NCBI GenBank assembly: GCA_030055515.1 | Contig: JASFYI010000001.1 | Coordinates: forward strand, 62,001 to 126,000 | Length of the DNA: 64,000 nt | Direction of reading: 5' to 3' | Source of the DNA: Methanolinea sp. | Lineage (GTDB): Archaea > Halobacteriota > Methanomicrobia > Methanomicrobiales > Methanospirillaceae | Shown: positions 17,452-30,137 of the stretch, piece by piece | Layout: each line of letters opens with the position of its first letter | Numbering within the stretch: position 1 is the stretch's first letter | Notes under the pieces: model-generated | Databases searched by the model: none | The model's input: the letters and a program-made list of their open reading frames with translations, nothing else | Told to the model about the DNA's origin: nothing | Position numbers and translations under genes: made by a program

Positions 17452-18690
17452 TCACTCGGGGTACAGCGGGAACCGGGAGGCCATCGCCCGTACCTCCTCC
17501 CCTATTTCCCTGATTTTGTTCTCGTCGCGGATGTCCCTGAGGATTGTCCCGATCCACTCGCCGATCTGGCGCATCTCCTCCTCCTTCATTCCCCTGCTCG
17601 TCACCGCGGGAGTCCCGACCCGCAGGCCGCTCGTGATGAACGGGCTCCTCTGCTCGTTGGGGATCGTGTTCTTGTTCACCGTGATGTGGGCACGCCCCAG
17701 CGCCTGCTCTGCCTCGAGCCCCGTGATGCCGAGGTCCGTCAGGTCGATGAGCATCAGGTGGTTGTCCGTGCCCCCCGAGACGAGGCGGAGTCCCTGTTCC
17801 ATGAGCGATTCCGCGAGCACCTTCGCGTTCTTCACAATCTGCCTGTTGTATTCCTTGAAGGAGGGACGGAGCGCCTCCTTGAAACAGACGGCCTTCGCCG
17901 CGATGGTGTGCATGAGGGGCCCCCCCTGCATCCCCGGGAACACGGCCCTGTCGATGAGCGCCGCGTTCTCCGCGCCGCACATGATCGCGCCACCCCGGGG
18001 CCCGCGGAGCGTCTTGTGGGTCGTGGTCGTCGTGAAGTCGGTCACCCCTACGGACGTGGGGTGGAACCCCGTTGCCACGAGCCCCGCGATGTGGGCGATG
18101 TCGGCCATGCAGTACGCGTCCACGCCCTCCGCGATCTCCTGGAACGCGCGGAAATCGATCGTCCTAGGATAGGCGCTCGCGCCGCACACGATGACCGAGG
18201 GGCGCTCCCTCCGGGCGATCTCCTCGACGACGCCGTAATCGATGGTCTCGGTCACGGGGTCGACGCCGTACTGGGCAACCCTGTAGAACTGGCCTGTGAA
18301 GCTGACAGGCGACCCGTGGGAGAGGTGCCCTCCTTGCGAGAGCTTCATGGAGAGCATGAGGTCTCCCGGCTTCATGGTGGCGAAGTATACCGCCATGTTC
18401 GCCTGCGTTCCGGAGTGGGGCTGGACATTCGCGTGCTCGGCTCCGAAGAGCTGTTTCAGTCTCTCCCTCGCGAGATTCTCGGCCACGTCGTGGAACTCGC
18501 ACCCGCCGTAGTACCTCTTCCCGGGGTACCCCTCGGCGTACTTGTTCGTCATGATCGAGCCCATGGCCTCGAGGACGGCCCTGCTCACCACGTTCTCCGA
18601 CGCGATCAGCTCGAGGCCGTTCTTCTGCCTCTCCATCTCGTTTGCGATGACAGCCGCGATCTCCGGATCGGTTCTGGCCAGGTAAGACAT
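17452..18690 (-). CDS. glyA: Serine hydroxymethyltransferase
   Basis: PLP enzyme interconverting serine and glycine with a pterin one-carbon carrier. The 412-residue product has [31 protein letters not shown], the PLP-lysine motif [14 protein letters not shown] near residue 225, and VLWRxD-type C-terminal order. First gene of the leftward glyA-folD-folP-cofE-like operon. An A/T-rich box read leftwards (AAAACGTATTT, 18716-18726) would place the transcript start within a few bases of the ATG. Confidence 0.96.
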   Translation of the reverse strand: MSYLARTDPEIAAVIANEMERQKNGLELIASENVVSRAVLEAMGSIMTNKYAEGYPGKRYYGGCEFHDVAENLARERLKQLFGAEHANVQPHSGTQANMAVYFATMKPGDLMLSMKLSQGGHLSHGSPVSFTGQFYRVAQYGVDPVTETIDYGVVEEIARRERPSVIVCGASAYPRTIDFRAFQEIAEGVDAYCMADIAHIAGLVATGFHPTSVGVTDFTTTTTHKTLRGPRGGAIMCGAENAALIDRAVFPGMQGGPLMHTIAAKAVCFKEALRPSFKEYNRQIVKNAKVLAESLMEQGLRLVSGGTDNHLMLIDLTDLGITGLEAEQALGRAHITVNKNTIPNEQRSPFITSGLRVGTPAVTSRGMKEEEMRQIGEWIGTILRDIRDENKIREIGEEVRAMASRFPLYPE

Positions 18691-19000
18691 GTACAGGATG
18701 GTTGGCCCCGATCAGAAATACGTTTTCTCTTCCCGACGGACCGGAAAAATCCGCCGGAAGGAGTATTGCCGGGCATTTGGGGGGATCCAGCGGTCCTGCG
18801 CGGCAGGACCGCACGGGTCGCCTCTCCGGCGAGACGAGTATCGGGGGGAATTCCCCAAAATCGCCGGGAAAATGCACCCAACGGGCAGCATAATTATTAT
18901 ACGTGAACAATTCATGATTAACAATGAGGACTACTCTCCGAAAGACCGTTTCCCGTCTCGCAGGAGGTTGACAGGAGAGGACGAGCCCGAGGAGAAGGAC
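18691..19000. promoter_or_regulatory. Divergent control region glyA / coiled-coil-smc operon, with two palindromes
   Basis: Between the glyA start and the preferred start at 19001 I see four elements. A leftward A/T-rich box for glyA lies at 18716-18726. A perfect 10-bp inverted repeat with a 3-nt centre (GCGGTCCTGC/GCAGGACCGC) spans 18790-18812. A 12-bp palindrome GGGGAATTCCCC lies at 18845-18856. A strong TATA-like box TAATTATTATAC lies at 18891-18902 for the smc side. Initiation about 25 bases after the last box falls near 18920-18928. No protein-coding frame is convincing here. Confidence 0.55.
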
Positions 19001-19501
19001 ATGGAAATAATCAAGGACAGGGATCTGGGACAGTCACCCCTCGACGAGAGGGTCGCTGCCCTCGAGAGGAAGGCGAGGGAGATAGAGGCCCTCGTGAAGG
19101 GACTCACCGAGGAGCTCCTCGACCTCAAGTCGGTCGTCATGAAGCTCTCGAAGGCGAGCGAGGAGAGGGCAAGGGCCGAGATGAAGCTCACCCGGCCCGT
19201 GCAGGGGGGCCAGGGCCAGCCGCAGGCACCCATCATCGTCCCGCAGAAGAACAGGCCGCAGGTATCGATCCAGAAACCGGTGCAGGTGCAGGCCCAGCAG
19301 GCCGCGCAGCCGGAGACCGAGAAGACAGAGATGATCATGCAGCTTGACGGCCAGCTCCGGCCGGAGAAGAGGAAGAACAGCGATTACATCATCGCGTCGG
19401 CAGGATTCTCGAAGAAGAAGCAGAACATGCCGGGATCAGGGAAGAAGAACGATCTCATCGTCGCCGAGGAAGAAGAGTGTGAACGACCTGAGAAGAAATA
19501 A
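19001..19501 (+). CDS. Uncharacterised coiled-coil protein upstream of smc
   Basis: The 166-residue hydrophilic protein is of no family I recognise. Residues 15-70 (DERVAALERKAREIEALVKGLTEELLDLKSVVMKLSKASEE) form a clear heptad coiled coil. Residues 70-110 are Gln/Pro-rich (PVQGGQGQPQAP, QVQAQQAAQPE). The C-terminal part is charged with a conserved-looking KKNDLIVAEEEE end. The start at 19001 has GGAGAAGG just upstream and lies after the predicted transcript start; an in-frame ATG at 18914 is the alternative. It precedes smc by 14 bases, so a chromosome-organisation role is possible but unproven. Confidence 0.7.
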   Translation: MEIIKDRDLGQSPLDERVAALERKAREIEALVKGLTEELLDLKSVVMKLSKASEERARAEMKLTRPVQGGQGQPQAPIIVPQKNRPQVSIQKPVQVQAQQAAQPETEKTEMIMQLDGQLRPEKRKNSDYIIASAGFSKKKQNMPGSGKKNDLIVAEEEECERPEKK

Positions 19502-19515
19502 CGGGGCACTGTTCC

Positions 19516-22500
19516 TTGCACATCACCGAACTCGAGATCGATAATTTCAAGTCATTCACAAAAAAGACCAAAATTCCTTTTTACGAGGGCTTCTCCGTCA
19601 TATCGGGGCCGAACGGGTCTGGCAAGAGCAACATCATCGACGCGATCCTCTTCGCCCTCGCCCTCTCGAGCTCCCGGTCGCTCCGCGCGGAAAAGCTGAC
19701 CGACCTCATCAACCTCAATTCCGGGAAGAACAGTGCGGAAGTGACGCTCACGTTCTCCGACGGCACGAAGATCCGGCGTCGCATCAAGCGGAGCCCGACG
19801 GGGTACTACAGCTACACCTACCTGAACAACCGCCTGTGCAAGCAGTCCGAGGTGAACGACCTCCTCGCGAAGCACGGCATCAAGCCCCACGGGTACAACG
19901 TGGTGATGCAGGGCGACATCACGCGGATCATCGAGATGAGCGACTTCGAGCGGCGGAAGATTATCGACGAGATCGCAGGTGTCGCGGAGTTCGACCAGAA
20001 GAAGGCCCAGGCCCTCTCGGAGCTCGAGATCGTGAGGGAACGCATAGAAAGGGAAGAACTCGTCCTCCGCGAGCTCGCGACGAGGCTCGAGGAACTGGGG
20101 AGGGAGAGGGAGCAGGCCCTCCTCTACCGGAAGTGGCAGGAGACCCTCGAGAGACTCGAGGGGATGCGGGCCGCGGCCACTCTCCACGCGAGGGAGCGTG
20201 ACCTTGCCGCCCTCTCGCGCGCGATCGAGGACGAAAGGATCGCACTCGAGAGAGTCATTTCGGACCGGAGCCTCGAGGAGAACGAGATCGCGTACCTGAA
20301 AAGGGACCTCGAGGAGATAGATTCCCAGATCAACCAGAAGAGCGGCGCGGAGTACCTGAAGCTCATCGCGGACCTCGAGGAGGCAAAGGCAACCATCCGC
20401 CTCGCGGAACAGGCGATCGCGAGGGCGAAGAGGGAGAAAGAGGCGAGCCTCGAGGCCCTCTCGCGGACGTTCATGGACCAAAAAAGGGCCGAGGCGCGGA
20501 TCGCGGAGTGCACCCAGGCAATCAGGGAGATGACGGTCGACCGGACCAACCTCGCGATGGAGGTCGCGACGCTCGGTGCCCAGATCGAGAAGATAGAGGA
20601 GGAGATAAGGTCCCAGAGCCGCGATGCCGAGGGAGCGCGCGACGAGCTCTTCTCCCTCATGCAGTCCGTCGAGGCAAAGAAGGGGGAGCGTTCGACCCTC
20701 CTCCACCAGAAGGACATGCTCCTTGAGCGGAGCAGGATGAGGACGGGCGAGAGGGAACGGCTCGAGGAGCGTCGTTCTGCCCTCGCCGCGGAATCGGCGC
20801 GAGTGGAGGAGGAGGCGAGGAAGTACCTCCGGGAGAAGGAGGAGAGGGAGAGGGAGAAGGCAGCCCTCGAGAGGGACCTCGCGGACAGGGAGAGCACGGT
20901 CTTTGCGAAGCGGTCGACCCTCGAGCGCCTGCGCGAGGAATACCGGGAGCTCGAGAGGGAGGTCGTCAGGCTGGAAGCCCTCCAGCAGGCGAAGGGCGAG
21001 GCGTGGGGAAAGGCACTCGAGACGGTGCTCAAAATGGAGGGGGTGCACGGGACGATCGCGCAGCTTGGACGGGCACCGCCCGAGTACGCGACCGCACTCA
21101 ACGTCGCAGCCGGCCAGAAACTCCACTACGTCGTGGTGCAGGACGACGCGGTGGCCGCGAGGGCCATCGAGGTCCTCAAGGCACAGAACCTCGGGAGGGT
21201 GACGTTCCTCCCCCTCTCGAAGCTGAATCCCCCCCACCTCGCGCCGGTGAAGGAGCCAGGCGTGATCGGGTACGCGGTGGACATGCTCGAGTACCCCCCG
21301 GAGTTCGCACCGGCGTTCCGCGTCGTCTTCGGGGGCACCGTGATCGTGGAATCGCTCGCGCGGGCAAGGAAGCTCATCGGGAAGTTTCGCATGGTGACCC
21401 CGGAAGGCGAGCTCTTCGAGAAGAGCGGCGCGATCACGGGCGGGTCGTTCAGGAAACCCCTGAAGGGTTTCGGCGCGGCAGTCGACGACGAGGTCGCGAG
21501 GCTGCGGTCCCGCATGGAGGCCCTCTCCGGGGAGATACAGGGATTCGCGGCGGAAGTCGCTGCCGGCACGCGGGAGATCGAGCAGCTGAGGACGAGGAGG
21601 ATAGAGCTCGACGCGGAGGTGTCGAGGCTCGCCGCACTCGCAGGCGATGCCGCGCGGAGGAACGAGGCGCTCGGGAGGGAAAGGGCACAGGTAGAGGAGG
21701 CCCTCTCTGCCCTCGAGGGGGAGATGAGGTCGGGGACCGCGGAACTCGCGGCAGTGGAGGCCGCCCTCGACGGGATCACCGAGGCAATCGCCCAGCTCCA
21801 GAGGAAGATCGAGCAGGTCAAGAAGAGGCTCGAGGATACCACGATCCCTGCTCTCTCCGACCAGCTCGAGAAGAAGAAGAGGGAGAGGGACGACGCGGAG
21901 AGGCGCCTGCGGAACAAGGAGTCCGACATCAACGAGCTCGCGAGGGAACGCCAGCACTTCTCCTCGCGGCTGGGCGAATTGAAAGGAGAAGCCGAGAAGA
22001 TACAGGCGAGGATAGGAGAGCTCGACAGGGAAGTGGAGACATCCGAGAGGCAGATCGAGGAGGGGAAGGCCCGGATCGCGGGAATCGAGGAGAGGCAGAA
22101 GCAGTTCTCGAGCGAACTAGAGGAGCTGCGCGACCAGCGGGACCGGGTCTCCGCGGCCATCAAGGAATCGGGGGAGAAACTCCTCGCGCTCGATGCGGCA
22201 GCCGAGCGCCACAGGGTCCAGCTCGAGGCACTCAACGAGCGGTTCTCGTCCCTCTCGAGGGAGGTAGAGGAACTGCGCAAGTCGGCCGGGGACCGGGAGT
22301 GCGACATGACCCTCGAGGAGATCGAGGACGGGATCGCCCGCGCGGGCCTCGAGATACGGAAGCTCGGCGCGGTCAACATGCGCGCCATCGAGGAGTACGA
22401 CCGCGTGCAGGCGAGGATATCGGAGAGGACCGAGAAGAAGGAGGTGCTCTCGAGGGAGAGGGCAACGCTCCTCGAACGGATAGAACGGTTCGAGAAGATG

Positions 22501-22956
22501 AAGTACGACTCCTTCATGACGGCATTCCGCGCGATCGATGCCAACTTCCGCGAGATATTCGCGCGGCTCACGAGCGGGAACGGGCACCTCGTCCTCGAAA
22601 ACGAGGAAGACCCGTTCAGCGGCGGACTCTCCTTTGCCGTCCAGCCCAAGGACAAGCCGGTCCATCTCCTCTCCGCCCTCTCCGGCGGCGAGAAGTCACT
22701 CATCACCCTTGCGTTCATCTTCGCCATCCAGAAGTACATCCCCGCGCCTTTCTACGCGTTCGACGAGGTGGACATGTCCCTCGACGGGTCGAACATCGAG
22801 AGGATCGCCGAGATGATACGGGAACTCTCGCGGACCTCGCAGTTCATCATCGTCTCCCTGCGCAAACCCATGATCGAGGGTGCGGACCGCATCATCGGTG
22901 TCACGCTCCTCCCGGACAAGAGCAGCTATGTTACAGGCATCAAGGCCCGTGCCTGA
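19516..22956 (+). CDS. smc: Chromosome segregation protein SMC
   Basis: ATPase of the condensin-like SMC-kleisin complex. The 1146-residue product starts with TTG at 19516 (HITELEIDNFKSFTKKTKI). Walker A is GPNGSGKSN near residues 33-41. Two long coiled-coil arms occupy about 165-500 and 660-1000. They flank a hinge at about 510-640 (KMEGVHGTIAQLG, AGQKLHYVVVQDD, RVVFGGTVIV, ITGGSFRK). The C-terminal head has the signature LSGGEKSLITLAF and the Walker B FYAFDEVDMSLDGSN. The 3' end overlaps scpA by 29 bases. No scpB is visible. Confidence 0.97.
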   Translation: MHITELEIDNFKSFTKKTKIPFYEGFSVISGPNGSGKSNIIDAILFALALSSSRSLRAEKLTDLINLNSGKNSAEVTLTFSDGTKIRRRIKRSPTGYYSYTYLNNRLCKQSEVNDLLAKHGIKPHGYNVVMQGDITRIIEMSDFERRKIIDEIAGVAEFDQKKAQALSELEIVRERIEREELVLRELATRLEELGREREQALLYRKWQETLERLEGMRAAATLHARERDLAALSRAIEDERIALERVISDRSLEENEIAYLKRDLEEIDSQINQKSGAEYLKLIADLEEAKATIRLAEQAIARAKREKEASLEALSRTFMDQKRAEARIAECTQAIREMTVDRTNLAMEVATLGAQIEKIEEEIRSQSRDAEGARDELFSLMQSVEAKKGERSTLLHQKDMLLERSRMRTGERERLEERRSALAAESARVEEEARKYLREKEEREREKAALERDLADRESTVFAKRSTLERLREEYRELEREVVRLEALQQAKGEAWGKALETVLKMEGVHGTIAQLGRAPPEYATALNVAAGQKLHYVVVQDDAVAARAIEVLKAQNLGRVTFLPLSKLNPPHLAPVKEPGVIGYAVDMLEYPPEFAPAFRVVFGGTVIVESLARARKLIGKFRMVTPEGELFEKSGAITGGSFRKPLKGFGAAVDDEVARLRSRMEALSGEIQGFAAEVAAGTREIEQLRTRRIELDAEVSRLAALAGDAARRNEALGRERAQVEEALSALEGEMRSGTAELAAVEAALDGITEAIAQLQRKIEQVKKRLEDTTIPALSDQLEKKKRERDDAERRLRNKESDINELARERQHFSSRLGELKGEAEKIQARIGELDREVETSERQIEEGKARIAGIEERQKQFSSELEELRDQRDRVSAAIKESGEKLLALDAAAERHRVQLEALNERFSSLSREVEELRKSAGDRECDMTLEEIEDGIARAGLEIRKLGAVNMRAIEEYDRVQARISERTEKKEVLSRERATLLERIERFEKMKYDSFMTAFRAIDANFREIFARLTSGNGHLVLENEEDPFSGGLSFAVQPKDKPVHLLSALSGGEKSLITLAFIFAIQKYIPAPFYAFDEVDMSLDGSNIERIAEMIRELSRTSQFIIVSLRKPMIEGADRIIGVTLLPDKSSYVTGIKARA

Positions 22957-23680
22957 GGAACCGGTCGAGATCCTCGTCCAGATGGCGGAGAGGGGGGAGA
23001 TCGACCCCTGGAACATCGACATCGTCCAGGTGACGGACAGGTTCCTCGAGGAACTCGAGCGCCGCAAGGAGCTCGACCTGCGCATCTCGGGCAGAACGCT
23101 CTTCTACGCGGCACTCCTCCTGCGCATGAAGTCCGAGTACCTCGCTGCGGCGGGACACGACGGCGAGGAAGAGTGCGGGGACGAGGAATTTGGGGAAGGG
23201 GTAATCTTCGATATCGGAGGCGTCTGTGAGACCGGCGGGGAGGGTCTAGGGCCCATAGAACTCCTCGAGAGGGAGATAAAGCGGAGGCTGGACAGGAAGT
23301 ACCTCAGGAAACCACCAACGACGCTCTTTGAGCTCATCCTCGAGCTCCGGGCAGCCGAGAGGGAGCAGAGGCGACGACAGCGGTACATGCAGGGGTTCGA
23401 CGCTGCCCTCATCGTGGTCGAGGACATCGTGGACATCGCCCACGACGAGGGGTACCGCGATGCCGCGCAAGCCATCCTCTGCCAGTGCGGGGAGAAGATC
23501 GCGTCGGAGGGGATCGTGACACTCCGGGAGATAGCCTCCATGATGGGAAAGGACGTGGTGGACGTGTACATCCCCCTCCTCTACCTCATGTTCGAGGAGA
23601 AGATCCTCATCTGGCAGGAGGAATTCTTCGGGGAGGTCTTCGTGGGGGCGCCGGAGGGCCCTGGCGGTCCCTTCGCCTGA
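22928..23680 (+). CDS. scpA: Segregation and condensation protein A (kleisin ScpA)
   Basis: The kleisin bridges the SMC heads. The 250-residue product begins MLQASRPVPEEPVEILVQMAERGEIDPWNIDIVQVTDRFLEELE. The ILVQMAERGEIDPWNIDI segment is the typical ScpA N-domain. RISGRTLFYAALLLRMKSEYL follows near residue 55. The C-terminal winged-helix part is VTLREIASMMGKDVVDVYIPLLYLMFEEKILIWQEEFFGEVFV. The ATG at 22928 lies within the smc end. It is followed by the rRNA promoter region. Confidence 0.9.
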   Translation: MLQASRPVPEEPVEILVQMAERGEIDPWNIDIVQVTDRFLEELERRKELDLRISGRTLFYAALLLRMKSEYLAAAGHDGEEECGDEEFGEGVIFDIGGVCETGGEGLGPIELLEREIKRRLDRKYLRKPPTTLFELILELRAAEREQRRRQRYMQGFDAALIVVEDIVDIAHDEGYRDAAQAILCQCGEKIASEGIVTLREIASMMGKDVVDVYIPLLYLMFEEKILIWQEEFFGEVFVGAPEGPGGPFA

Positions 23681-24145
23681 CATACGGGACGGGACTGCTC
23701 CCCGTGCACTCCGGCCCGGGGTGCCTCCCCTGTCCCGCGGTAATGGATGATGGAAAAAATTTATGATGGATCGAGTATCACATGTTATCCCTCACGTGTC
23801 AGTGACGAACGGGAAGGCGGGGACGTTCCCGTTCCGAGCGGTGTGACCCGGGAACCACGCGTCTGCGGGTGAGGGCAGACACGAAACACGGGCGTGGACG
23901 CCCCGGGAATGGGTGGGAGTTCATCGTGATCCAACCGGGTTCCGGTTGGCGCGCCGGGATCGCATCCCGGTGAAAAAAATTAAATAGAAAAAACACCCAT
24001 ATTGTTACCCTCTGCGATGGAGAACCAAGTACGGCAGCTGCGGTGCTGACCATTGGTTCTGACGTTGGTACCGGCAATGCGGAAATCTGTGTGGTAACCG
24101 CCAGATTCCCGATGCGAGCGACATTAGTGTGCACAATCACCGAGA
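23681..24145 (+). promoter_or_regulatory. rRNA operon promoter and leader region with two TATA-like boxes and tandem hairpins
   Basis: This 465-bp stretch has no gene. P1 candidate: AAAAAATTTATGAT at 23754-23767. P2 candidate: AATTAAATAGAAAA at about 23979-23992. Between them are three inverted repeats. GAACGGGAA/TTCCCGTTC is at 23807-23815/23826-23834. CCAACCGG-GTT-CCGGTTGG is at 23931-23949. CCGGGAT-CGC-ATCCCGG is at 23954-23970. The last two are perfect, have 3-nt centres and sit directly upstream of the P2 box. After P2 lies about 130 nt of leader containing the 5' half of the 16S processing stem. Confidence 0.6.
24064..24102 (+). other. 16S rRNA processing stem, 5' strand
   Basis: GTTGGTACCGGCAAT (24064-24078) and CTGTGTGGTAACCGCC (24087-24102) are complementary, with G-U pairs, to ATTGCCGGTGCCGAC (25653-25667) and GGCGGTTGCCAGACAG (25629-25644) after the 16S gene. 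The two helices are separated by 8 nt on each side. This matches the long 16S processing stem cut by the archaeal splicing endonuclease at a bulge-helix-bulge. The exact bulges were not folded. Confidence 0.75.
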
Positions 24146-25612
<1,467 letters not shown>

Positions 25613-25628
25613 AACGATTATTCGGGGA

Positions 25629-25667
25629 GGCGGTTGCCAGACAGACTGCACAATTGCCGGTGCCGAC
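25629..25667 (+). other. 16S rRNA processing stem, 3' strand
   Basis: GGCGGTTGCCAGACAG (25629-25644) and ATTGCCGGTGCCGAC (25653-25667) pair with the two leader segments at 24087-24102 and 24064-24078. The element ends 9 nt before tRNA-Ala. Confidence 0.75.
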
Positions 25668-25676
25668 AAGGACAGA

Positions 25677-25749
25677 GGGCTCATAGCTCAGCTGGAAGAG
25701 CGCGGCGTTTGCAACGCCGAGGCCATGGGTTCGAATCCCATTGAGTCCA
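25677..25749 (+). tRNA. tRNA-Ala (anticodon TGC)
   Basis: A 73-nt tRNA in the 16S-23S spacer. Acceptor GGGCTCA (25677-25683) pairs with TGAGTCC (25742-25748), including the G3-U70 pair that is the alanine identity element; discriminator A. The anticodon loop TTTGCAA gives TGC. The T arm is ATGGG-TTCGAAT-CCCAT. A spacer tRNA-Ala is typical of Euryarchaeota. Confidence 0.96.
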
Positions 25750-25857
25750 CTGCCGTGAAGGAAAGCCCTCGCAGGGCGCCTTCGCGGGGAAGATGCACCT
25801 GGAGATGCGAGTCACCAGGGAAGGGCTGAAGGTCATGCTGACCTGAAGAGGCCGTGT

Positions 25858-25893
25858 ACAGGTTTGCACCAAGGACGTTACATGGGTTTGACG
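25858..25893 (+). other. 23S rRNA processing stem, 5' strand
   Basis: CAGGTTTGCACCAAGGAC and then GGGTTTGACG upstream of the 23S gene are complementary to the segment after 23S (about 28817-28853, CGTCAGACCC and ATCCTTGCGTGCAAACC). This long helix encloses the whole 23S rRNA and should carry its bulge-helix-bulge cleavage sites. Confidence 0.7.
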
Positions 25894-28813
<2,920 letters not shown>

Positions 28814-28816
28814 GTA

Positions 28817-28891
28817 CTCGTCAGACCCAGACGAAATCCTTGCGTGCAAACCAACAAGCCTTATGTACTATCCGGACGTATATCATAAGGC
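28817..28891 (+). other. 23S processing stem 3' strand and spacer hairpin before tRNA-Cys
   Basis: About 28817-28853 pairs with 25858-25893 to close the 23S processing stem. A separate perfect hairpin follows, GCCTTATG (28858-28865) with CATAAGGC (28884-28891) and inner TAC/GTA pairing. The loop side contains GTATATCAT, which could alternatively act as a TATA box for the tRNA-Cys/5S segment. Confidence 0.55.
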
Positions 28892-28902
28892 ACTACACGG
28901 CT

Positions 28903-28974
28903 GCCAAGGTGGCGGAGCGGCTACGCGGTTGACTGCAGATCAACTACACTCCGGTTCAAATCCGGACCTTGGCT
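28903..28974 (+). tRNA. tRNA-Cys (anticodon GCA)
   Basis: A 72-nt tRNA. Acceptor GCCAAGG (28903-28909) pairs with CCTTGGC (28967-28973), and the discriminator is T at 28974, the cysteine identity base U73. The anticodon stem GTTGA/TCAAC encloses CTGCAGA, so the anticodon is GCA. The T arm is CTCCGG-TTCAAAT-CCGGAC-like. It lies between 23S and 5S, two bases before the 5S gene. Confidence 0.94.
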
Positions 28975-28976
28975 TT

Positions 28977-29104
28977 GGGTGATAGCGGCCACAGCAGTCG
29001 GGAAACACCTGGACCCATCCCGAACCCAGCAGTTAAGCCGACTCACGTGGGTTGTTGTACTGAGGTACGCGAGTCCTCGGGAAGCACCCTCGCTGCCATC
29101 ACCC
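28977..29104 (+). rRNA. 5S ribosomal RNA
   Basis: About 128 nt. The terminal helix GGGTGATAGCGGC (5') pairs with GCTGCCATCACCC (3'). The internal conserved block CCATCCCGAACCC.GCAGTTAAGCC is present near 29015-29040. It is the last RNA of the rRNA operon. No strong oligo-T terminator follows; TTCTT at 29105-29109 is the only nearby T-rich tract. Confidence 0.95.
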
Positions 29105-29212
29105 TTCTTGGAAGAAAATGAACTCTCCGTTTCTCACGAGAATCGATCGAAGAGCGGATGCCATCGTCGTTGGCAGTTTACCGGAACACGGAAGACAATA
29201 CCCCACGCGGCG

Positions 29213-29896
29213 TCACACCTCCCGCGGCGAGACGAGGGGAGAGGCAGGGGGCGACCCTCCCGTGAACATCTCGAGGTACTCCGCGCAGAGGCGGAATGCC
29301 CCGGCAACCAATTCGCGCGGGACACCCGGCGCGCCGCAGGAGACGATGTGGACATTCTCCGTCTCCCTCGTCACCTTTGTCCCGTCCGAATCGCGGTACG
29401 GGTACACGGCGACGATGCTCTCCCCGTCAACAACGACGAGCTGGTTCCGGCGGAGCACGAGGGGCTTTTCCATCCCTATCCCGAGGAACAGCTCCCCGTC
29501 CCGGGCAAACCTCATCGAGAGCTCTCCCTCCAGCCTGTCGGCATCGAACGCGGCAATCGGAACCCCGCTCTCCGCTGACACGATGTTGTAGATGTCAACG
29601 ACGGGGTTGATCTCGGGCAGGCCTTTCCCCGAGAGGATCCTCCGGACCAGCGCTTCCGAGGCAGGGCGGACCTTCGTCGGGTCGACGCCGACGCTCCAGA
29701 AAAAATCGCGGTATGCCCTGAAGACAGGGTCGTCCTTCACCTCTTCGAGGGTGAAGCGCGCGCGTATCCTCTTTTCAGCCTCCTCCCTGAACGCGACGAG
29801 GCCGGGAATGTCCCTCCTGTTGTCGATGGACCTGACCGTGCCCTCGACGACGGAGAGGCCGGGAAACCTCTCCAGTACTTCCCGAGAGAACTCCAT
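29213..29896 (-). CDS. B3/B4 (phenylalanyl-tRNA synthetase beta-like) domain protein
   Basis: The 227-residue product has the B3/B4 tRNA-binding domain as a stand-alone protein: RDFFWSVGVDPTKVRPASEALVRRIL, LPEINPVVDIYNIVSAESGVPIAAFD, MEKPLVLRRNQLVVVDGESIVAVYPYRDSDGTKVT. In full-length PheRS beta the domain helps edit mischarged tRNA. Free-standing versions are common in archaea and bacteria and may proofread or act on other substrates. It faces the 5S end and appears monocistronic. Function beyond the domain is not known. Confidence 0.85.
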   Translation of the reverse strand: MEFSREVLERFPGLSVVEGTVRSIDNRRDIPGLVAFREEAEKRIRARFTLEEVKDDPVFRAYRDFFWSVGVDPTKVRPASEALVRRILSGKGLPEINPVVDIYNIVSAESGVPIAAFDADRLEGELSMRFARDGELFLGIGMEKPLVLRRNQLVVVDGESIVAVYPYRDSDGTKVTRETENVHIVSCGAPGVPRELVAGAFRLCAEYLEMFTGGSPPASPLVSPREV

Positions 29897-30076
29897 GCAT
29901 TCCCATTACGGGCGGAAAGAGAAATACCGTTCCATCCGGAAACGGGAGTGGACGGGCGGGGGAGAGAGTGGAGTTTCCCTCTCAAGGCCCGGGTCCCCAG
30001 CGGACCCCGGATTCCCCGGTATATTTCCCGCTTTGTATCTCTGTCCTGTCCCGCCCGAGTGCTGCCCCCCCGGCGG

Positions 30077-30089
30077 AAAATATTTTTAT
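30077..30089 (+). promoter_or_regulatory. TATA box of the YHS-domain gene
   Basis: AAAATATTTTTAT stands out in GC-rich sequence and predicts transcript start near 30112, about 26 nt before the GTG start at 30138. GGGGGTGA at 30122-30129 can serve as the ribosome site. Confidence 0.6.
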
Positions 30090-30137
30090 GTCCGCGTCCC
30101 GATCACGCACTGTCCACGAAGTGGGGGTGAGCGAAGA

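Noticed and set aside
17119-18906. 595-codon + strand frame opposite glyA and folD
   Set aside because: Mirror frame of two well-supported genes; the product is Arg/His/Pro-rich without domains.
19552-21957. 801-codon minus-strand frame across smc
   Set aside because: Antisense shadow of the Glu/Lys/Arg-rich coiled-coil codons of smc; the translation is Leu/Pro/Arg repeats without any motif.
21003-23033. 676-codon + strand frame in another phase of smc
   Set aside because: Arg/Gly-rich frame-shadow of smc/scpA; no domain and no promoter or ribosome site.
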